A DNA stretch of 64,000 nt from Hyaloscypha bicolor E. Taxonomy: Eukaryota; Ascomycota; Leotiomycetes; Helotiales; Hyaloscyphaceae. The translations under genes and the position numbers were made by a program. Shown here in pieces: positions 1-12,895 of the stretch. The notes below the pieces were generated by a model. The model was not told the DNA's origin, ran no database searches, and was given only the letters and a program-made list of their open reading frames with translations. Location of the stretch: the NCBI RefSeq assembly GCF_002865645.1, contig NW_020194551.1, forward strand, positions 1 to 64,000, read 5' to 3'. How positions within the stretch are numbered: the stretch's first letter is position 1; each line of letters starts with the position of its first letter.

Positions 1-490
1 AAGGTACTAGCTTAGAATACTAGTTAAGCTTCTTACTAAATTCTTTTAGTATTAGGATCTTAATATTATTAGGCTATATAAATATATATATTTATTATTT
101 CTTAATATAATCTATATATTATATAAGGGTTACTTTATAAAATTCTATATTAAAGATAAGGCTATAAGAGCTAATATTCTTATATTTATAAAACTAGAGC
201 TTAAAAAAATATATCTTACTATAATTATTTATAATAAATATCTTAAGATTATAGGCTTAATAGATCTTAAATTAGTTTCTATAAAAAGTTATAAATTCTT
301 AATTATATTTAGCTAAGATAATAAAGCCCTGGCTTAGAGTCTAATTATTATTAAGGAAGTTATAATCTAATCTAGTATTACTAAATCTATTATATATCTT
401 TAAAATATCTATTTCTGGCTATATTAATTTTACTTAAATAGTTATATAAAATAATATATCTTTTTTATTATAGCTAAAATTATTAATATT

Positions 491-1946
491 CAAGATTTGG
501 CTTTTTCTTTTCTTTATTTCTTAGAAAAATCTTCTCTAAAGTACTTTTTTATAATAATAGTATTAATTTACTTCTATAGATATCTTAATTCTTTTATAGT
601 TTTGGCCTTATTAGAGTTTTACTAAGCCTATTTAGTATACTTAAAATATTTTATATTTTCTAAAAAGTATTCTTTTTATTTATAAGTCTAATAAACTATA
701 CCTGAAATAGAACTAGTACTTTATTAAGGCTTTAAAGAAACTAAAGTATTACCTAAGAATTTCTTATATAATTTTCGGAACTTATTCTTTTTTTTTAATA
801 GTTTTATAAATTAGAATTTACTAAGTTAGGGTCTTTAGGAATAAAGTTATTTTTACTAGACTTCTTTATTTTTATTCTTTTTAATTTAGGATAAATAATA
901 TACTCTATTTTCTAAGCTTTTTTAAGCTATTTAAAAATAAATATTATCTTATTTCCTAAGAAAATAAATATAAGTATCTAATAAGTCTTATAATTAGATA
1001 AAATAATATTAAGAGTTTAAATCCGGTCTTTCTTAGGATATAGGTTCTAATTAACTTTAAAACTAATTATTTAAATATATAATTCGGTAACTATTTTACT
1101 ATTTTTTTAATAAAGATCTCAAAATTCCTTAAAAATATTTTATTAATAGGTTTAAGATACTTAAAATATATTAGCTAAATAGGCCTTAAATTACTTCTAA
1201 TAGATCTTATATAATAGTAGGTTTTGCTTTATTATAGCCTCTCAAGTATTATAAGATTTATTCCTAAAGGTACTTATAATAAAGTTAATTCTAGAAAAAT
1301 ATTTATTATAAGTCTAAAGTTAGGTTCTAAAAACTACTTTCTAGAAAAATATAAATATTCTTTATTTTTTAAGGAACTTTCTATAATATAAGTCAAATAT
1401 TTGAATCTTAAAAAGCTTTTCTTAGTCTAAATATATCTTTAGAATATTATATAATAGCTTCTAATAAATAGTATTAAGATTATTTTTAAAGCTTATTATA
1501 TTAGGAAAAGAAATAAGTTCTAATTCTATTTTAGGAAGTTCCCTAATAGGAATTACTAAAGAAAATAAAATAGACTTATAAATAAAGTTTTTATAAAATA
1601 TAGTAAACTATAAGATATTTCTAAGAATATTCTTATATTACTCTAATTATAGGATATATTAGTTAATTATATTTACTAATTCTTGCTTTTATTAAAGTGC
1701 TTTAACTTTAGTATATAAGCCCTATTCTATAGTTTAAGTAATAGTAATTCGAGTATTAATCTCGATATCTTAATTATTACTAGAATTATTTCCGTTATTA
1801 TTACTAGCTCTTAAAGGCTCCTAAGAGGCTCTATTAAAAGTATTAGATAAGTCTTTACTATTACTCGTATTAGGATTAATCTAGTTAATTTTCTTTATAG
1901 GAATAGTTTTAATAAGGGATTATATATTTCGCAGATTTTGAAATAT
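491..1946 (-). pseudogene. Gypsy gag relic
   Basis: This is the reverse complement of a gag reading frame, placed by the same 45-base offset from the LTR as gag in the complete element (13238-14695). Many in-frame TAG and TAA codons stand where the other copy has CAG/CAA or stops. The left boundary is estimated from the length of the other copy, not from a visible stop. Confidence 0.55.
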
Positions 1947-1990
1947 AATTACTTATTAAACTACTTCTTTTAAGAATAAAGAAATTAGCT

Positions 1991-2288
1991 TATAAGATAT
2001 TTATTAGTAAATAATAAAATAATAAAATAAATTAGTATATTATAAAACTATAGTATTAAATTTAGTATAAAACTAATCTCTATCTCTCCTATAAGGTCTA
2101 GAAAAGCCCCCTCTAAATAAGAGGCCCTAATAGTATATATATAATTAGTAATTTATAAGTCTAATATATATAATATAAATAATAGTTAGTTGGAATATTA
2201 AAGAACTACTAATCTCCCTAATTAATACCCGTAATATCCGAGGTTTATTATATATCCTTAAGTTATATATAATCCTATATATATTATA
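1991..2288 (-). repeat. 5' LTR (298 bp) of minus-strand Gypsy copy
   Basis: This block is 298 bp, the same length as the four other LTRs of this family in the window (11724-12021, 12308-12605, 12896-13193, 20426-20723). Its outer ends are TATAAGRTATTTATTA-like on the left and TATTATA on the right, the RIP-altered forms of the TG...CA ends seen in the best-preserved copy at 20426-20723. Confidence 0.85.
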
Positions 2289-3060
2289 ATTTACTTAATT
2301 TCCGCGATTTCTTATTATTTATATACCTAGTAAAGGTATATTATATTAATTATTAGGTATTTCTCTTAAATAGTACCTAATTTAATAAGGTATTTATATA
2401 ATAACTTTGAATCTATATAAATAACTAATAGTAGTTCTATTTCTAGTATTTTATTAATTATAGATTTAACTAAAGCACCTATATTAAAACTATAAGCCAT
2501 ATTATAGAATTCTAAAGCTAGAATATTTCTAGTAACTTTCTTATATTTAATAGAGAACTAGTAAATAATATTAGTATATCTAGTTCTATTTACTAGAATT
2601 AGAATATATCTAATTTAGGAAAAAAGATCTTTATTATTTGCAAATAAAGTATTTATAAAAATAATTAAATATAAGAACTTCTTTACTAGCTTTATAAATC
2701 TTAGTTCTCTAGTAGTATTCTTAATTTACTATTAAATATACTTATTAAGTACTTTTATATTAGTTTCTAAGGGTTTAATAGCTTAAGTAGTAATTAATAG
2801 GTTATATAAAGCTTCTAGTTAATAGACTAATATAATATATACTTCTCTTATATATTAGGTAATATATTAGTTCTTAATAAAGAGATTTTAATAAATAGTA
2901 CCTTTATTACTTATAGTAGTAGTATTCTTTATAGAAATAGTTCAGAAGTTCTTATACTAGTATTTCTATATAAAAATAATTCTAGTAATATTTATATAGA
3001 TAATATTTTTATTAAATTTGAAATTATAATTAAAAGTAAAGAATTCACGCTCCTTAACTA
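2289..3060 (-). pseudogene. Copia reverse transcriptase tail and RNase H relic
   Basis: Reading the minus strand gives a Copia RNase H-like stretch: LALEFYNMAYSF, then VIYIDSKLLYKYLIKLGT, then a tail ending EIAEIK before the Gypsy LTR. In fungal Copia elements this is the alignment block ending near a KWI motif. TAG or TAA interrupts it at glutamine positions, such as just after LGTI. No functional product is possible. Confidence 0.7.
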
Positions 3061-6000
3061 AGAATTTAGCCTTATAAAGCTTTAGTTACTTTACTTTTGC
3101 AAAATTATTAGTTCCGACAAATAGAATATTATTAGTTTAAAGGCTAATAATTCCGAAGAATTACTTACTATAGAATAAATAAGAGTTATAAGTTAACTAT
3201 TTTATAGAGAGCTTATTAATATAATAGAAATAATAAGTCTTAAACTAGTAGTTTTATAACCTTTAGAACAGAATTATTTTTCAGATTTAGCTCTCTAGTA
3301 AGCTTATAAGATAAGTTAATATAGAAATTATAATTAAATAAGGTTATTAATTAGATATAAGCTTATAAGATATTATATAAATATAATTCCGTAATATCTA
3401 TTATTATAATAGTAATACTAAGAATAATTCTCTAGCTAATATATTAGATAATAAGTAATTATATTAATATTATATATTTCTTATTATTATTATAAGCTTA
3501 GATAACTAGTCTCGACTTTTTAAGCTCTTTCTTTATACTTTTATTCTTAATCTCATTAATAAACCGGGAATTAAAGATATATACTTTCTTTAATACCTGA
3601 AATCTAAAAGTAATCTCAAATATACTCTTTTTTAAAAGGCTAGTAACTTTAATTTAATAGGAATCCTTATATAGTTTATTATTCTATAGGAATACTATAA
3701 TATCCGGGGTTTTATAAGGGCATTTTCTATTATACTTTAGTGAAATAGTAAGAGAAATCATACTCATATTACCTTTAGCCTTACTATTAGGTTCGGGAAT
3801 AGGTTTAGGTTCGGGGCTATTAGTAATAACCTTAATATTTCCTATATAAAAGGGCTTTATAGAGGTTAAACGGAAAGTAGTATTATTATATAATAGAGCT
3901 AGTATATAGTCTTCTCTATTAATAGCTACTAGCTTATATAATTTATTCTAATTACTAGGTTAACTAATATTTCCTTTATATTAAATGAGAATATTCGAAT
4001 TTAGGAATAGTTTATAAATATTAGTAGTACTAGAACTATTTCGGGTATTTAAAATATTTATAATTTAATATCTAGCTTAAAGCTTCTGAATTTCTACTAT
4101 TAATTTCTTAAGTACTACTAATTACTATAATATAGTAGGTAATAAAATATTATATTTAGTTATTTGAGATAAAATACTATAAACTAAAAGAGTTAGAATA
4201 ATACTATTAGGTTTTATAAAGTTATTAATAGCCTTAAAAGCTATTTGAAATATAGTATTCTTATTAATTCTATTAATTTTGGCTATAATAATAAGATAAG
4301 TATATTAGATCGGGCTATAATAGTATTCTATAATTTCAATAAAATTATAAGCTTCTATAGGAATAATCTTAATCTTAGTTCCTATAGTATTTATAAGCTA
4401 AGTAAACTTCTTACTAGTAAACTACTTTCCAGTATTTACTATAATCTAATTAGGAGAGCCTAAATAGTTATTAATCTAGTATTATTTAAGTATATCCCAG
4501 ATATATATTATACTAATATTCTGGAGCTATTAGCCGGCTTAATATTAAGTGCCTTTATTAATAATATAGAATATAGGCTTACCGGAAATATAGAAAATAT
4601 TAATAATAATAAAATAATTAAAGCTAATATTATTTCTTAGGTTAAACTTGAATTATTTAGGTAATTAGCTATATTTCTAGTATTACTTATAGTATTTTAT
4701 AAGATACTTAAGGGCTTCTATATTAATATTATAGCCTGCTTATTCTAGTATATTTTAGAGCTTACTAAAAGATAAATAACCAAAATAATAATATAAATAT
4801 TATAATTTAATCTTTATAAGAAAGCAGGAATTATAAATAAAGAATTTGGAAATAAAGCCTTATAATATAATATTCTAAAGCAGGAAAGAATATCTAAAAT
4901 ATTATATTATAAGTATATATTTTCTAATAAAAGTAATAAGATAATTAGTAAAATTATTAAAATAGATCCCTAGCTTGTCTATATTAGCTAAGCTAAGCAA
5001 AAATAAAGTCTTTAAAAGTATAATATAGAATTATACTTACCTAATTAATATACTTACTATTATAGATTTAATAAAAAATATAAATCTAATACTAAACTAG
5101 ATATTAACTTAACCTTTAGTAGTTTTATTAAGTTTAATACTATTATTAGTTTACTAGAGAGCTTGGAATTAGTTAGAACTAGTAGTTAAATATCTAGAGG
5201 CTCTAGTATTAATTATAATTTTATAAAAGTAGTAAGTATTATATCTTAATATATTATTAATTATAAAAGTCTAGGCGTTTTCTATTAAGGGTTTAATAGG
5301 CTCTAAGGTATAGTTTTTGCCTATTATCTAGTATATAAGAGAAAGAGAAATAAGGTTATTTATAAGAGTATTAGCTATAGTTATTAGTAAAGCAGGAATA
5401 ATAGAAATAGCTAAAAAGCTCTTAACTAAAATAAAGTAGAAATCTGGATAATATTTCTCTTCTTTATTTATTTCTGCTAATAAAGCCTTAAAAGTATTAT
5501 TTACTAGTTTGTTCTTATTATTCTTATTATTCTTTTTATCTTTAGCTTTAGTAATATATTATATATAAGTATTACTAAAGTATTTATTAAAGTTACAAGT
5601 ATTTCGGGATCTAAACTAATAGATATTTCTATTCCTAAATCGAGCTTTCTTAGCCTCTTATTTCTCTAGTATATACTTCTATAAGTAATATTCGGGTTTC
5701 TTATATATAAAATACGATTTCGGGATATAATTATTATAATTATAGGATTTAAAGTAGTTATTACAGGTTCCGAAATTATAGCTAGATCTATATTAATAAT
5801 TTCCGGAGAAATAATAGCTTAGAGAATTCTAAGAGTAGTATTATTAATTAGTAAAGAAGGTTTCGGGATTAGCTTATTATTTACTCTTATATATAGTAAT
5901 AGATAACTAGAACTTATTAATAAGCTAGCCAAGATTTATAGGAGAGTCTGAAATTATATATTTATATATCCGGGAGCCTTAGTAAAAAATAATAATCTTA

Positions 6001-6933
6001 TTATAGAGAAATTCGGTATTTTATAAGTTAGATATAAGACTATATTATAGTTAATATAGTTTATTAATTAGTAATTAAATAATCTCAAATATTATTTTTT
6101 CCGGAAATTTAGCTATTATAGAAGCTAATATAATAGCGTTTTACTTATCTAAATTTTAATATTTGAATTCAGGGCCTTTAAAGAAGCTATAAATATTAAT
6201 ATAAGCCTCTTTATATATATATTAAGAGAGCTAGTTACTATAAAAATAATCTTGAGCTAGTTTCTTTAATATAATAGGAAAAGCTCGTATTAGTACTTCT
6301 TATAGAAGCTTTATATATTAGTAGATATTAAGGAAAATAGTAAGTTTATAATTAAAATTACTATTAGATTTATTATATTTTTGCTTTTTAGTATAGATTT
6401 TAGTAACTTTCCTAATAAGTCTTATAATTAAAGGAAATTAGGAATTATTCGAATATAGTTATAATAATAGTAGTAATAGGAGTATATTATTTATTTCTAG
6501 AGCTTCTATACTAGTATATAAATCTGGTAAAGATATAGAATATAATAGTAAAAGAAGTAGTAAAAGAGATAATAGTAATATAGGAATATTAAAAATAATA
6601 GGTTTTAGGTATTTATTTTTTATAAGAATAATAAAGCCTAATAGGATTAGTTCCTAAATAAGATCTAATCTAGCTACTAATATATCCTTATTTAATTATA
6701 TATATTATTTATTTTCCTTTATAATAATATATAGGATATTTATAATAATATTAGTATTATTATTCTATTATATAAATATACTATTATATTAAAGGATCTT
6801 ATATAGGTATAGTATTTCCGGGAGTTCGAATTTATTAAAGTTCCCTTAATAAATAAAGTTCTTAAAATTATATCTAAATAGCTTCTAAAGATTATTATTA
6901 ACTATTTTATAGAGAATATATTAAAATAGCTTA

Positions 6934-7030
6934 ATCGTGCGTCGAGACTAGTACTAAAGCCCCTGCGTCCCTGCAGGTTTAGTGCGTATTAGCGATACGG
7001 TCAAAAATCAGTAATACGGTCATTTTTTTA
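6934..7030. repeat. Left TIR of pogo-like element
   Basis: This repeat pairs with 9372-9469, with about six differences, mostly C/T or G/A transitions. It contains two copies of an ATACGGTCA motif 18 bp apart, at about 6996 and 7014. Such subterminal repeats are often transposase binding sites; that role is inferred. Confidence 0.92.
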
Positions 7031-7246
7031 GAATACCAATTTTCCTAATTTTAGTGAAAATCAGAGAAAAATATTTTACAGTTTATATGGAGTTCATACT
7101 ATATTTAATAAATCAAATTCTCTTACTTTCACATTACATATGCATATAGTAAAAAATGGTGGAAATATTATACACTTCACCTCACCGGCGACCCCCCCCA
7201 AAATACTACTAACTTAGAAATCAATTAATTACAGAACAACCACATC

Positions 7247-9334
7247 CTAAATCGTATACCCAATAATAGTCTCCTCTCCACTAGCTTCCAATCTGACTAT
7301 ATGACCAAAGCCATCATTATAAAATGAAGGGGGAGGGGGTAGTGGTCTGACAAAACCAAGCTCCCTAGCTAGCATTTCCACCCGCATATTACCAAACTCA
7401 CCAACCCATTCCTCCTGGTATCCGGGAGAAGCTAGCCTAAAATCCATCTTATTCGTATGAAAGAGCTCTATCTTGCGATCGATTTGCCTCTATTCCGCCC
7501 ATTTTGCTATTAATTTTTGGTAGTAAGCCTTTAGACCAGTTTCACCATATTCAACAAATGGTGGTTTATCCCCATAGCCAAAGGGCTCCCCTAAATCGTA
7601 CGGAGCTGTTTCCCCCCGAGTACGTCTCCTGTATAGAAGCTTACCAGTAATATGCTTTGTAATATAGGTATTAGTCTCCCTGATTCGGCGATTTAGGTAG
7701 GCATTGGTATCTATCTCTTCAGGAGTAAAGAGAGACTCTCTGCAATATACGATTTGATATATAGCCGAACCCTTGGATATAACTCCATACTTTTGCACAT
7801 ACTTCCTGCCCTCCTTATCTAGCTTATTATACTGTTCCTGGAGTACTGCCTTCTCCCTTGCAAGCTCTCTTTCCATAATTAGCCCAGCCTTAATTAGCTT
7901 AGGCTCAGTCGACTTCTGGTATACCCTCCAAGATCTCCAAAAACTTGGTATGAGAGCATATTCCTCGTCATCCTTTATAAGGATAAAATAATCGTCCAAA
8001 CATTGACATATATAGGTATTATATACCGTACGATTTGCAGAGGTAGGGGGGTTTTGGAAGGGTTTTGACGATGGAGGGGTTCGCAGGAATAGAGGCTCGA
8101 TTTGCTTGTCTACTATAAAATTAGCCTATATTACTATATAAATCACTAATTAACAAACCTTCTTTTGGTTCGAATTGAGCTAGCTTCTCGTATGCATGCC
8201 ATATCGTATTAGGTCCTAATAGGCCCGCTTTGGTAAAGGCACTAATAATAGTCCTACGCTTGAATGTCCTCCTACGAACCGTCTGGTATGCCCCTAGAAA
8301 ATCAAGCTTGGTATAAATAATATTACCATACTGAATCTTATCGTAAATACTGATTTGATGCTAGTACTTGAGAGGTTGAAAGAGGCCAATATCGAGCGGT
8401 TAAAGGAGATATATACTATGTGGTGGTAGTTAAAAGGGGACGATCTTGTGGGACTAGTAATAATATAAGAACTCGTCTGAAGTGTGGGAGCCATGCCCGT
8501 CAAAAATCAATATCCTCCATTTGCCTTACGTACGTTAATATATCTGATTATGGAAGTACTTGATATATTTCAGGCTTAGAGCATCGTTTGTATACCTAGT
8601 AGAGCTCGTGGCGAAGACTGATTCGGTATCCAGATCATTATTAAAGTATGCCTCCACCAGGATCTCCCCCTTTAAAATAAGGAATAGTGCAATTGCTTCG
8701 CCCCCAGCGGATATAGTTTCGATCGCAGTAAGTGATTCTCGATTATCGGGATCTGCCAAGTAGACAGCTTTCGTATTAAGGTATATAATAATGATCTTTC
8801 TATTCAAAACGCCAATGCGAAAGCCCGTTTCGTCCATATTCCATACGTTTTCAAAGCAGATCCCATACTTCTCCAACGCCCTATAATACTCCGTAAAATG
8901 CTCTTCCAGATCCTCCTTTCAATATACCGCCTTCCGCTCTTGTACTAGTATCTTTGCGCGAAGGGTTTTAAACCATGATTTGTTTTCCGTTTGAACCATC
9001 GTTGTGCCCAGAGGCGGTTCACTTGGTAGGTGGAAGCGCTGTCCCCAAGGATCTTATTAGCCGCCGCCCGCACTGTCTTGAGATCAGCTCTATGGCCTAA
9101 ATAGATCATAAAATCGATAAATTGCTTTAGGGCCTCCTCCTGATCAGGATTAAGGACCTTGTTGAGGCCCCCTTTGGTGTTTTGTAGTATACGGCCAGCC
9201 AAACGCGCTTTCCAGAGGCGTAATTTGACCCTGAATTGATACGCAATCGTAGATTTTTTGACGTATGGGTTCCTGGTATAGAAATCGGAGGCCTGGGCCA
9301 TCCTTTTCTCTTCTTCTGGGTCGAATTTGGCCAT
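7247..9334 (-). pseudogene. pogo/Fot1-type transposase, broken
   Basis: This is a cut-and-paste transposase relic of about 680 codons. The N-terminal part (9334-8945) is a CENP-B-like helix-turn-helix domain with the tail LWAQRWFKRK. The DDE_1 catalytic part follows, with the triad still visible: Asp in NMDETGF (8832-8834), Asp in IFDGHGSH (8499-8501) and Asp in PLDIGLFQPLK (8391-8393). An intron fits at 8113-8158 (46 bp, GT-AG, branch CTAAT) and joins EPKE to VDKQIEP in frame. The C-terminal part runs through 7490 and, in the same frame past a TAG, to 7247. Damage: a one-base deletion near 8946-8950, a TGA near 8918, two TAA near 8530, further TAG/TAA at 8350-8470, and TAG at 7490. The first ATG at 9334 has no in-frame competitor close by. 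Confidence 0.88.
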
Positions 9335-9371
9335 GGTATTGATATTTAATCAATTAAAATCGATATAATAG

Positions 9372-9469
9372 TAAAAAAAATGACCGTATCGCTGATTTTT
9401 GACCGTATCGCTAATATGCACTAAACCCGCAGGGACGCAGGGGCTTTAGTGCTAGTCTCGACGCACGAT
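9372..9469. repeat. Right TIR of pogo-like element
   Basis: This is the reverse complement of 6934-7030 and carries the same pair of inner motifs (TGACCGTAT twice). The TA target duplication follows at 9470-9471. Confidence 0.92.
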
Positions 9470-11723
9470 TAGTATTTAAGAATTTAGTTATCTTATTTAC
9501 CTTAGTAAAGTTTAGGTTAATCTTATATCTCTACTTTCTTATTAATTTCTTAAAATTATTATTATTTATAAAGTAATTAAATTAGATAAATCTAATAAAG
9601 GAATTATTTACTATAATATATTTCGCTATTATATGTTCTATAGGCTTATACCTAGTTTGAGATATAATAATTCATAAGAAAAATAAGTTTATAAGATAAG
9701 TAATTTATAATAAATATTATATTTAAAGTAAAAATTTCGTCTATAATAAGAAATTTAGGAAATGAAATTTAAGGAGTAAAATATTAAGATTTTGAGAGAA
9801 CTTAATAGTTCTAAAGCTTAAGAGCTCCAGAAGTTTAAAAGAAAGTAGTTTTTAAAAGAGTTTTATAAGAATTAAATAGAAATAAAATAGGATAATTAAA
9901 TAACTAACCGTTTTAGTACTTAGTAAGATTAAATACCCTTTCTATCTATATAACCAAATTATAAGTAATAGAACTAATAGATATTTCTTCCTTTAATATA
10001 GTATAATTAGGCCTTAGTAAGATTAAGTATTTTTCCTATTTATATAACTAAATTATAAGTAATAGGATTAATAATTATTTCCTCTTTAACTAGAATAATA
10101 GTTTTACTTCTAAATAATTAAATCTTAGGTAAGTATAGCTTAATTCTTCCTAATCTATAAGTACTAATTAATTAGTATTAGTTTACTAGAAATATATAAT
10201 ATTATTATATAGTTATAAAATACTAATTATATAAGATTAGTAAAATTATTATTTAGAAATAGGAATTATAGTATTATAATATTAATATATGATTCCTAAA
10301 TTTATTAAGCCTAAAGAAGTCTAGTTTACTAGTCAAGTTACTAATAAAATATAAGATTATATAACTATATCCCATATCTTATATCTTATTACCTATATCT
10401 TATTACTTATTACTTATATCCCATATCTCGTATCCCGTAATTATATATATAACTCTTAGAGAAATAGCTATACTAATAGTAAACTAGCTATAGGTATCTT
10501 AAATAAATAAACTCTAATTCTTATAAATTCCTAATTCCTAAAATAAGAATACTAAATACTAGCCCTATTTAGAATTTAGTAAAGAATTAGCTAATACTTT
10601 CCGGAATTTACTTATTTTTTAATAAGATATAGTTATATTATAATAATATTAGTATTAAGGATATTAAGAAAAGTAAATAAAAAACTTATAATAGCTATAT
10701 ATACTTTATAAAAGGCCCGAACTTCTAAAATTAGGTTCTAAATAGCTATAAGTATTATATTATTAGTATTTAAAATACTAGTAATAAACTATTTAGTAAT
10801 CTCGGTAATAAGCTTAGTAATAAGGTTAATACTTTAAAGATAAATATTATAGTATTTCTTTAAAGAATTAATAAATATCTAAATATATTAGAAAAAACTT
10901 ATTTTTAGGATACTAACTTAAGTAATATTATTATTTGCCTTATTAAGATAAGAAAAAGAATTCTAAAGCTTATTAGTATTTTTCTAGTTTTTAAAAACCT
11001 AATTAATAGTATTATTCTCATTAATATAATATTATTTAGAATATATTTTAAGAAATTTCTTAAAGATTATAATAGTATCTTTTTAGAACTAGTAAGCTTC
11101 TAATAAATAATAAGAAATCTGAAATTATATTAGCTTTAATAGATATTAAAGCTAAAGAATTTACTAATATATAAGACTTAGAATTCTTATTATAATAATT
11201 ATAATTCTTTTTACTAGATATTATAATATATAAAATAAAAAGATTAATAAGTAAATACTTGAAATATTTTAAGTATTTACTAGTAATAGAAAAAAAGGCT
11301 ATAAGATTACCTTTATATTTATTATTATATAAATAAATAATAAAGCTAGAAGAAGATATTATAAAATTAATTAAAAATAATTAAAGAAAACTTAGAGAAA
11401 AATAAAAAAAAAGGCTAAAAAGTAATAATAGAAAAAGTTATTATATATATAGTTATTAGAAAAAAAGAAAGTATATAGTAATATAAAGAGGTTCTTTTAT
11501 AAAAATAAAGAATTACCTGAATTAATTACTAGTTTTTATACTAGTTCTAATTAGAAACTAGTATAACTAATTAATATATATTCCCAGAAGCCCGTAAATA
11601 ATCTCTAGGACCTCAGAAATATTTATATAAGTTTCTTATATAAATATTTATTAAATTCTTTTTATATAGCTATTTAAATTATTCTAATACGAGATCTAAT
11701 AAATAGTATTAATTTTATAGAAT

Positions 11724-12021
11724 TATAAGGTATTTATTAATAAGTAATAAGATAATAGAATAAACTAGTAAGTTATAAAACTATAATATTAAATTCAGTA
11801 TAGAACTAATCTCTATTTCTCTTATAAGGTCTAGGGAAGCCCCCTCTAAATAGGAGGCCCTAATAATATATATATAATTAGTAATTTATAAGCCTAATAC
11901 TTATAATATAAATAGTAATTAATTATAAAGTTAAAGGGCCTCTAATCTCCCTAATTAATACCTATAATATTCGAGGTTTATTATATGCCTTTAAGTTATA
12001 TATAATCCTATATATATTATA
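11724..12021 (-). repeat. Solo LTR (298 bp), inverted, with AGAAT target duplication
   Basis: This single LTR in reverse orientation sits inside the Gypsy 3' fragment. The uninterrupted counterpart at about 20140-20150 shows the empty site. The pentamer AGAAT flanks it at 11719-11723 and 12022-12026. It is exactly 298 bp, so it is a clean recombination product of a full element that once inserted here. Confidence 0.9.
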
Positions 12022-12307
12022 AGAATAGTACCTTAGTACTTTGAATTAAGCTAATTAGAATATTTAAATCCTAAATAAAATCGCAATTACTAGCTAGCTC
12101 CTATATCTGAAATATAATTATTTTTCTTTCTTACTTATTTAGCCCTAATCTAATTAGATGATTTTTATATCTATTATCTAGATTATATTAGTAAAACTAC
12201 TTCCTAAGATACTAGAAGTTTACCTTAATTAAATAATTAATTAATTAAATATTTACTAGAATAAATTAATAGATCTTGGAAATAAGATCCTAGGAAAGGG
12301 ATATAAT

Positions 12308-12605
12308 TATAATATATATAGAGTTATATATAACTTAAGGGCATATAATAAACCTCGGATATTACGGGTATTAATTAGGGAGATTAGAGGTCTTCTGACT
12401 TTATAACTAACTATTATTTATATTATAAATATTAGGCTTATAAATTACTAATTATATATATATTATTGGGGCCTCCTATTTAGAAAGGGCTTCCCTGAAT
12501 CTTATAGGAGAAATAGAGATTAGTTCTATACTAAATTTAATATTATAGTTTTATAACTCACTAATTCATTCTATTATCTTATTACCTACTAATAAATACC
12601 TTATA
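12308..12605 (+). repeat. 3' LTR of the Gypsy fragment
   Basis: This is a 298-bp family LTR starting TATAATATATATAGAG and ending ACCTTATA, the RIP-altered TG...CA ends. The CACGTG box seen in other copies near the start is mutated to TATATA here. Confidence 0.85.
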
Positions 12606-12890
12606 CTTAGCTTGGAATCTAAGCTTAATATTTTCCGAGTTTAACCTTATAAACTTATATATTATAGGGCATTTCACATTTAAATAAAAATCCAAAATTT
12701 TCTAAACTAGAAGTTTTAATTTTCTAAAATATAATTTAGCCATTTTTATACCTTTTCCTATAATTATAGATTATTATAACTAATAAAGGTTATAAGCTCT
12801 TAAAGTAATAATTATAACTTCTGGGTTTTAATACCTAAAGGCGTTTTTATAAAGCCTGAAAACTCCGAAAAAAAGCCCTATATATATAGA
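12606..12890. other. AT-rich spacer between two Gypsy elements
   Basis: This is 285 bp of AT-rich DNA with no open frame or repeat match that I recognise elsewhere in the window. It is the target region of the complete Gypsy insertion, which starts after CCTAT at 12891-12895. Confidence 0.5.
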
Positions 12891-12895
12891 CCTAT

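Larger units (their letters stand above)
1..2288 (-). mobile_element. RIP-degraded Gypsy LTR retrotransposon, 5' part, truncated by window edge
   Basis: This minus-strand copy belongs to the same family as the complete element at 12896-20723. Its 5' LTR is 1991-2288, and the reverse complement to the left follows the gag start and gag body of that element. For example, the codons around 1900-1945 read like the start of gag, and the block near 1690-1740 mirrors gag near 13460. The rest of pol and the 3' LTR lie beyond position 1. Base composition is extremely AT-rich with many TA steps, and stops replace glutamine codons throughout, so nothing here can be translated. The right edge at 2288 falls inside Copia RNase H sequence, so this Gypsy copy landed in an older Copia element. 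Confidence 0.8.
6934..9469 (-). mobile_element. pogo-like (Tc1/mariner superfamily, Fot1-type) DNA transposon, 2,536 bp
   Basis: The element has near-identical terminal inverted repeats of about 97 bp starting ATCGTGCGTCGAGACTAG at both ends. It is flanked by TA at 6932-6933 and 9470-9471, the target duplication typical of Tc1/mariner and pogo elements. It holds one minus-strand transposase gene (7247-9334), now broken. Its base composition is far closer to normal than the surrounding AT-rich relics and long open frames survive, so it arrived after most of the RIP damage to its host Copia element or escaped the heaviest rounds. It is still damaged by stops and a frameshift. Confidence 0.92.
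2289..10470 (-). mobile_element. RIP-degraded Copia-type retrotransposon, interrupted by the pogo element
   Basis: The minus strand of 2289-6931 and 9472 to about 10470 carries a Ty1/Copia relic. Close to 2320-2450 the reverse translation reads like the Copia RNase H end (an IDSK-LLYK-LIKLGT pattern), preceded by RT tail sequence. Around 5700-5820 it reads like a gag zinc-knuckle tail. The order gag to RNase H runs right to left. The pogo transposon at 6934-9469 splits it. Short repeats at 9940-10080 and stacked TATCYYATATCTTAT motifs at 10380-10440 may be its LTR or leader, but I could not fix LTR ends. All frames are full of RIP-type stops. The Gypsy copy at 1-2288 removes the 3' end. Confidence 0.65.
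10480..12605 (+). mobile_element. Gypsy 3' fragment ending in an LTR
   Basis: Plus-strand DNA from about 10480 aligns base by base with 18905-20425 of the complete Gypsy element and ends in an LTR at 12308-12605. The upstream gag-pol part is missing. The copy is more AT-rich than its counterpart, with extra C-to-T and G-to-A changes. It is interrupted at 11719-12026 by an inverted solo LTR. No coding function remains. Confidence 0.8.
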
